Of a stretch of DNA of 64,000 nt, positions 58,726 through 64,000 are shown piece after piece. The translations under genes were made by a program, and so were the position numbers. Location of the stretch: positions 310,001-374,000 of the forward strand of contig JAMXBD010000207.1 in the NCBI GenBank assembly GCA_024138025.1, read 5' to 3'. The notes below the pieces were generated by a model that was given only the letters and a program-made list of their open reading frames with translations, had not been told where the DNA came from and did no database searches. The stretch is from Combretum micranthum. Taxonomy: Eukaryota; Streptophyta; Magnoliopsida; Myrtales; Combretaceae. Each line of letters opens with the position of its first letter. Position 1 is the stretch's first letter.

Positions 58726-59432
58726 ACATAGGCTTGGTTTGGTTTCAAATCGGAAGCCAAATCAGTAACGTCACCGGATCACTTGATCTATTCTAGAATC
58801 GGCTAAAAAATAGTTGATTTTTCAGTTTTTAGGTGGTTCTACAACCTAGAATAGATAAAAGAAAATTAGAAAAAAATTTAAAAAATTATATTAAATATAT
58901 ATAATCAATATTTACACTATCTCACATTTTATATGAATATCAAAATTTAGTCTCTATTTATAATATTTAATGCGTTATTATCAACAATACAAATAAATAT
59001 AACTTAAAATCATATATAATTTAATTTATATGAACTTCTTCTAAAATTAAAATTCATTTCTTAATAACGCGAGATTAGTTTTTGTATTGTTATTTTTTTT
59101 ATTCTTTAGATTATTCTGCGATCACATATTACTAACCATAATTGATAAATGCGTGGTTCCACAATTTTTAAGAATTTTTGGTTAAATAATTTAATATATT
59201 TAGACCCAATAATTAATTTTTTAAGTTTAAAATTTATTTTATTAAAATTTAAAATTCATTTATTTTTTATTTTAACTTAAAAAAAAAAGAGACGGCTCCA
59301 TAGTTCCAAAATGGTAACCGGAAAGCATCAATTCCATAGAACGGAACCAGAACCATAGAAGACTATTTTGGTTCCTTATTTTCAAAACCTAGAACTAATG
59401 GTTCCGTTTCCGGTTTCTAAATCATCACATTA
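58726..59432. mobile_element. hAT-like MITE of the GGTTCC family, inverted relative of 57697-58478
   Basis: Its AT-rich middle (58860-59270) is the reverse complement of 57880-58300: for example AATTTTTAAGAATTTTTGGTT here against AACCAAAATTTCTAAAAAAA there. The arms carry GGAACC/GGTTCC repeats. Ends are approximate (GACATAGGCTTGG on the left, AATCATCACAT on the right). Confidence 0.6.
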
Positions 59433-62200
59433 GTATTTTAAGAATCTATTTTTAAAGATAATCTCATCATTTTATTTTTAGTTCTTTACATAAGGTCTTT
59501 TACATTTTTTTACGATTTGTGTCCGTGTAGTTTCTTATGATTTAACAAAATAAAATAATCATAAAAAGATATTAAGAACTTTACCTTTTAGGTCCATAAA
59601 AGCGAACTCTGAAAAGTATAAGAATCTCTGCTCAACACTGTAGACCCCAAAATGAGATTCTTCAAATAGAGTTTCATGTTAAGGACCTCGATGAAAATGA
59701 TCTAACACTAAACCCAAAATTATTGTAATCTAGCTATCGAAATCCTAACATTATTTTTCTCTCTTTCCAGACGTTATAAGCAAATCAAATTCTAACTTCC
59801 ATCTTTTCGTGTTAATGTAATTTTTAGGTGTATATTTGTGATTACGAATTACGTTTGCTCTTATGTTGATAATGCAAGGCAGATGGAATTGTGGAGGCAC
59901 TATTCATGGGTGGTAATCACGTACTGTTCTCTTGCTGATTTCTTAGCGAGACTATTCATGTTTCTTGATGATGAATAATTTTTGAAAGTAATCGGTTAGG
60001 CATTTACTACTTTTCCCCGTTATTCACGAGTCCCATATAATGATGACTATTTGGTAAACAAAGTATATACATTTAAAATTTTTGTGGCATCATATGCCAG
60101 CCAATTTACGAATAATATGATAAAATATGAGATATAAAATGCAAATAAATTTTGAAAATTACATGGGATCTAACAATACATAAATAGGAATTTGAATCCA
60201 TAGTCCAAATTCTATTATTTAAATGATACGGATATTCGTAAGGTATAAGAATTTAGAGATAAATAGGAAAGATATCACAAATCCCCAAATAATCACCTTT
60301 ACTCATGGAAAAGCATGCATATATATTAAATAAATTTTGACATGCATTTTTAATAAAACAAATAATTTACAAAAAAATCACTGCTAGTAATTTGGAAACT
60401 TATGTGTTAAAATTTAATTAGATTTTACACATCATACATATATATATATATATGACGTAACCTATAATATTTATTGAATCACTTCTCAATATGGAAAGAA
60501 GTACTGCGGTTTTCATATTTTATTTCAACGAAGTTTAGTTGCATAGGGCATGGATTTTTTATTTTCTTACCTGACAGAACCTGGCTCACTAGTCCATTAA
60601 GACCGGAGTGCATATGAATTTATATTGTTCGAGTTAAATATTTCACAATATTCAGTACTCTACCTAATTATTAAACAGATCACATTTCCTTCAAATAAAG
60701 ACCTCGGATCTGAGAAACTGTAAATGGCTGTTTCTTTCGATTGAATTTAGCAATTAGCATGTCTTAAAAGATTTTAACATGCGAATGATTCTATAACCTA
60801 ATGATATATCTCTAGTTCTCAAATTCGAATTTCTCTTTCTTATTATAGTTAACAAAAAAAAAAAAAACATTTTTAACACTTGGCTATGGTTCAAAAATCA
60901 TACAAACAGACAGTGTTTTCAACATAATAGAACTAATCTTTTTTTTTTTTTTTTGGGCATTTGGAAGATCATAAATTCATAATCGTCATACGACATATAA
61001 TTTGACCAAACCGTCTTACAATTTTGTTTCGTTGAGGGATCACTTTTAACCTTCTATAGGAATGCGTAACAATGTCAACATTATCATAAAACATTCATTA
61101 TTACATTTGTTGCTTTAATCGGATGGCTTGGTTTTGGTTGTCTCGTGCCGCAGGATGAGCTGGTTGGTATAATTTTCTATCAAGGTATAGAGTATAAAAC
61201 TTTATATTTGGAACTTATACCGTAGTAGTTTGTACCCGCCCAAACTGTGGTATATTTGTAATGTTTTTAGTGAAATCTGTATATTTATTTATTCAATTTT
61301 AAGTCTATAGGGTGATATATAGTTTCATGTCAAGTGTAAAATTACCATATTTTAATTGATGTTGTAGCACTAAGATCAGCCTGGCTGATTCAACTTGGTT
61401 CAACAGTCGGACCGACCAATAAGCATGCTAATCCATGCATTTGCCCTAAATTTGCATCGATTTAGATTGACCTAGTCAAGCCGATTTAGCAAAAAAAAAT
61501 TACTAGAATTTTGAATATATATTCATGCTATATTATAAATTTATAAAATATAATTATTATATTATATTTTTTTCTCTTTTTAATGTATACCTTGTATGGA
61601 TTTAATAATTAATTAATGGATTTTATCCAAATATAGATTTAGTTGAGTGACTCATTTGTTGCCTTATACTTTTATTTTTTATTTAATCCAGTTTGACCCT
61701 TGATTGAACCCGATTTGATCCCTCAACCCTAACCTCTTAGCATGTCCAGGTCAAACCTTAGTCTGATTCTAACAGTATTGATTTTGATGTATTCATCATA
61801 AACAACACGTTAAAAGAAAATAAAAAAGTAATTTGTTAATTTCACGAGTTTTGGAATATGTAGGATTTGTTTTATGTGAGAATATCAAAATCTACAGCAA
61901 ATACCTTTGGAAATTGCCCATGCGATATTCAACAAAATTGTAGAACATGTAACAAATTCTAAAATTATAAACTTTGGAGTCACTTCTACATTAATTAACC
62001 TTGGAAAATAAAGTAAACAACATTTTTTATGTAATTTAAAAATTTAAGTACATAGATATAATCTAAGTTCTTTTAAAACGAAAACAACTAGTTCTACAAT
62101 AATAGATATTTCCAAAATATCTATCCTATTAAAGCAAAATCAGGATGTCTCTAGTATAAAAATTTTTAGTGTAAATGTTTTTAATATAATTTTTTTGCAT
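59433..62200. other. AT-rich intergenic DNA
   Basis: No gene recognised; no frame of 60 codons or more. It includes poly-T/poly-A runs (60855, 60940), a TA patch (60440) and the duplication block at 61043-61165. Confidence 0.4.
61043..61165. repeat. Segmental duplication, block 1 (partner 46020-46140)
   Basis: TTTTAACCTTCTATAGGAAT, GCGTAACAATGTCAACATTA and TCATTATTACATTTGTTGCT align with the partner in order. Confidence 0.5.
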
Positions 62201-62205
62201 ATAGG

Positions 62206-62490
62206 TATAAAATATTTTTCGTATTCCTGAAATCATGAAAATTAAATAGGATTTAAATATAATTAAATAGGGGTTGAATAGACATAGTTTTTTTTTTCTT
62301 TTTTAGCATATGAGTGTAAAATATTTTTGGTATCCTTGAAATCATGAAATTAAATAGGGTTTGAATAGAATTAAATAGGAGTTGAATAGATATAGTCTTT
62401 TTCACATAAAATATTTTTGGTATCCATGAAATCATGAAATTAAATAGGGTTTGAATAGAATTAAATGGGGGTTGAATAAACATAGTCTTT
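62206..62490. repeat. Three-unit tandem repeat, 85-110 bp per unit
   Basis: Units start at about 62206, 62316 and 62405 with TAAAATATTTTTGGTATCC, then ATGAAATTAAATAGGG and GGGTTGAATAGACATAGT. Units 2 and 3 are nearly identical, while unit 1 has diverged and carries a longer T-run spacer. The minus-strand frame across it simply repeats a peptide with the units. Confidence 0.85.
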
Positions 62491-62533
62491 TAGATTTTTA
62501 GCCTAAACATGTATCTTTATATATCGATCTAAA

Positions 62534-62545
62534 GCTCTGATACCA
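62534..62545 (-). other. Primer-binding-site-like motif
   Basis: The minus strand reads TGGTATCAGAGC, the sequence complementary to the initiator Met-tRNA 3' end used as the primer site by many plant copia elements. No LTR pair was found around it. Confidence 0.35.
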
Positions 62546-63350
62546 TATTTATGCATGATAGTGACCCAACATGGAGAAGTTACTTATAGAAAATACAATT
62601 GTAATTATGATTTGTAATTAATTTCTTAATTTCTAGGACTAATAAATATTATCTTTTTCCAATCTATCAAAATAATATATCTATTTTATTTTTATATGTT
62701 GGGTTGTTTTATTTGCACATACATCGTGGGTGCATCGTCTACTTATAGTTTATAAATAGTAATCTTAGACAAAAGTAATCGCAAATTAAAAATAGACTGG
62801 TTATTATTAGTAATTTTCTTATATATTGATGTTATTTTATGACTTTTAATATAATAGGCACATAGTACCCTAGATCTTGCTTCTTCTATATATTAGAGTA
62901 TAAGTTTTAGAGTGATACAGGGTATGAAGGTCTCATATCCATACCCTATCCTATAAGAGCAAGTTTTAAAAAATTTGTATTTGTACTCTATCTTATCACC
63001 CTTAATACCCGCCTACCTAGTTGAACAAGATAAGGGTAGATACCTTGTATGATAACATTACTTGCTCTCCCACATGATTTTGTATATTCTAAACCAGCCA
63101 TAAGTTTTTTGTTTTTTTAATGATTTGGACTGGATTTTTTTAATCAAATTGGAAAAATAAGAATTTATATTTTGTTTTATTTGATGTTTAATTCGATTTA
63201 ATTGGTGTTTTGCCGACTTAACCTTTGTCAAATGATTATTATTATTTTTTTTTGCCGAATCCAATCATAAACTATTTGGCATGTATTAAAATTTAGTCAT
63301 ACCTTCTTATTAAAGGAGAAGTCAATAAAGAAGCTTATCCTAATCAATTA
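62546..63350. other. Intergenic with a GTACCC-type repeat (62880-63075)
   Basis: 62880-63075 resembles 17410-17600 (CATACCCTATCCTATAAGAG, AATACCCGCC, GATACCTTGTATGATAACAT). No gene recognised. Confidence 0.4.
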
Positions 63351-63356
63351 TCATAA

Positions 63357-63785
63357 TAGGTAGAACCTAAGCCTACGTCTAAACAATACTTCCACAAGAA
63401 AGATAACACAAATCGACATTTATTCTTATCAATAATGGATGTGAACAATATGTAAAAAAACACCTTCATGGGCTGTGCTATAGTCTGAACCATCTCAATA
63501 TATGGGAAGAAAAACGAGCTTTCGAGTTAGAGAAAAGAACAAAAAAATGCGGGCTTGGTGGACAAGCAAATGGAAGATTCCAAAAAGTAGCATCTTCACG
63601 GGTCCATTGTACCTCAAACATTCTATCCTATAAATAATTTAACAACTTCTATAAGCTGAAAAGTCATAAAGCAATTCCTTTTTTTTTTTTTTTAATTTAA
63701 TTTCGGTGACCACCTTTTCACTTTGGCCTCTTTGCGCCTGCTATTCTAGAAAAGCAACCAAGATAAAAAGTTTGAACTAGAAAAA
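63357..63785. repeat. Segmental duplication, block 2 (partner 53465-54045)
   Basis: It aligns with the partner over its full length, with a ~120-bp stretch present only in the partner (about 53600-53720) and a poly-T replacing part of the CCCTGTGTCGTTTTCCGCG segment here. Confidence 0.75.
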
Positions 63786-64000
63786 TCAACAAGGAAAAAG
63801 AAAGAAACTAAGTTACAAACGTCTTTTATATTTACTTTATACTTTATATGCATATAATACCTTTAAAATCAAGCATGTAGACATCCATATTATTGAAATA
63901 TATTTTAAGATTTTTCACTATTTTACTTTTAGACAATATAATTAAAAATTCTAAAATTAGAAATAATAAAAATAAAAATAAAATAGTAATATAAATTAAA
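63786..64000. other. AT-rich end of window
   Basis: Nothing recognised beyond A/T-rich sequence. Confidence 0.4.

Noticed and set aside
1..64000. tRNA, rRNA or organelle-derived DNA
   Set aside because: No cloverleaf-compatible A/B boxes, rRNA core motifs or recognisable plastid/mitochondrial genes were seen by eye; a covariance-model scan would be needed to exclude them fully.

Overview
The window is nuclear DNA of a flowering plant, most likely a eudicot. It is AT-rich, has plant-type GT-AG introns, a plant EF-1alpha gene with its usual intron layout, a mitochondrial TMEM70-like gene, and many small DNA transposons. The species cannot be named from the sequence. Genes are sparse: two host genes sit in the first 7 kb, and the other ~57 kb is intergenic DNA made largely of transposon copies and old duplications.

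Layout. 1-1.4 kb: a ~391-bp tandem duplication, probably intronic, then the last coding exon of a TMEM70-like gene (+). 2.3-3.0 kb: a hAT-like MITE. 4.0-6.8 kb: an intact EF-1alpha gene (-) with two coding exons (449 aa), a leader intron, a TATA box and a telo box; another hAT-like MITE lies ~145 bp upstream of the TATA box. 7.5-19 kb: MITEs and otherwise unassigned AT-rich DNA. 19.6-26.2 kb: an old tandem duplication, one copy of which carries a 3.5-kb solo LTR with a 5-bp target duplication; the other copy keeps the empty site. 26-47 kb: more MITEs, LTR remnants, a LINE reverse-transcriptase pseudogene and an orphan exon-like ORF. 47.1-52.5 kb: a complete but inactivated Mutator-like element (MULE) with 9-bp target duplications, terminal repeats packed with palindromes, and a decayed transposase reading straight into a plant mobile domain (PMD, MAIN/MAIL1-type) segment on the same strand. 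53-64 kb: further MITEs, including an inverted pair, and a second copy of a segmental duplication whose partner flanks the MULE.

The two host genes have no evident functional link (translation elongation; mitochondrial ATP-synthase assembly). The most interesting object is the MULE: a transposase/PMD chimera interrupted by five in-frame stops, all explicable as C-to-T changes, plus a 13-bp duplication frameshift. Coordinates given for transposons with target duplications are exact readings; those marked approximate are diverged copies judged by eye.
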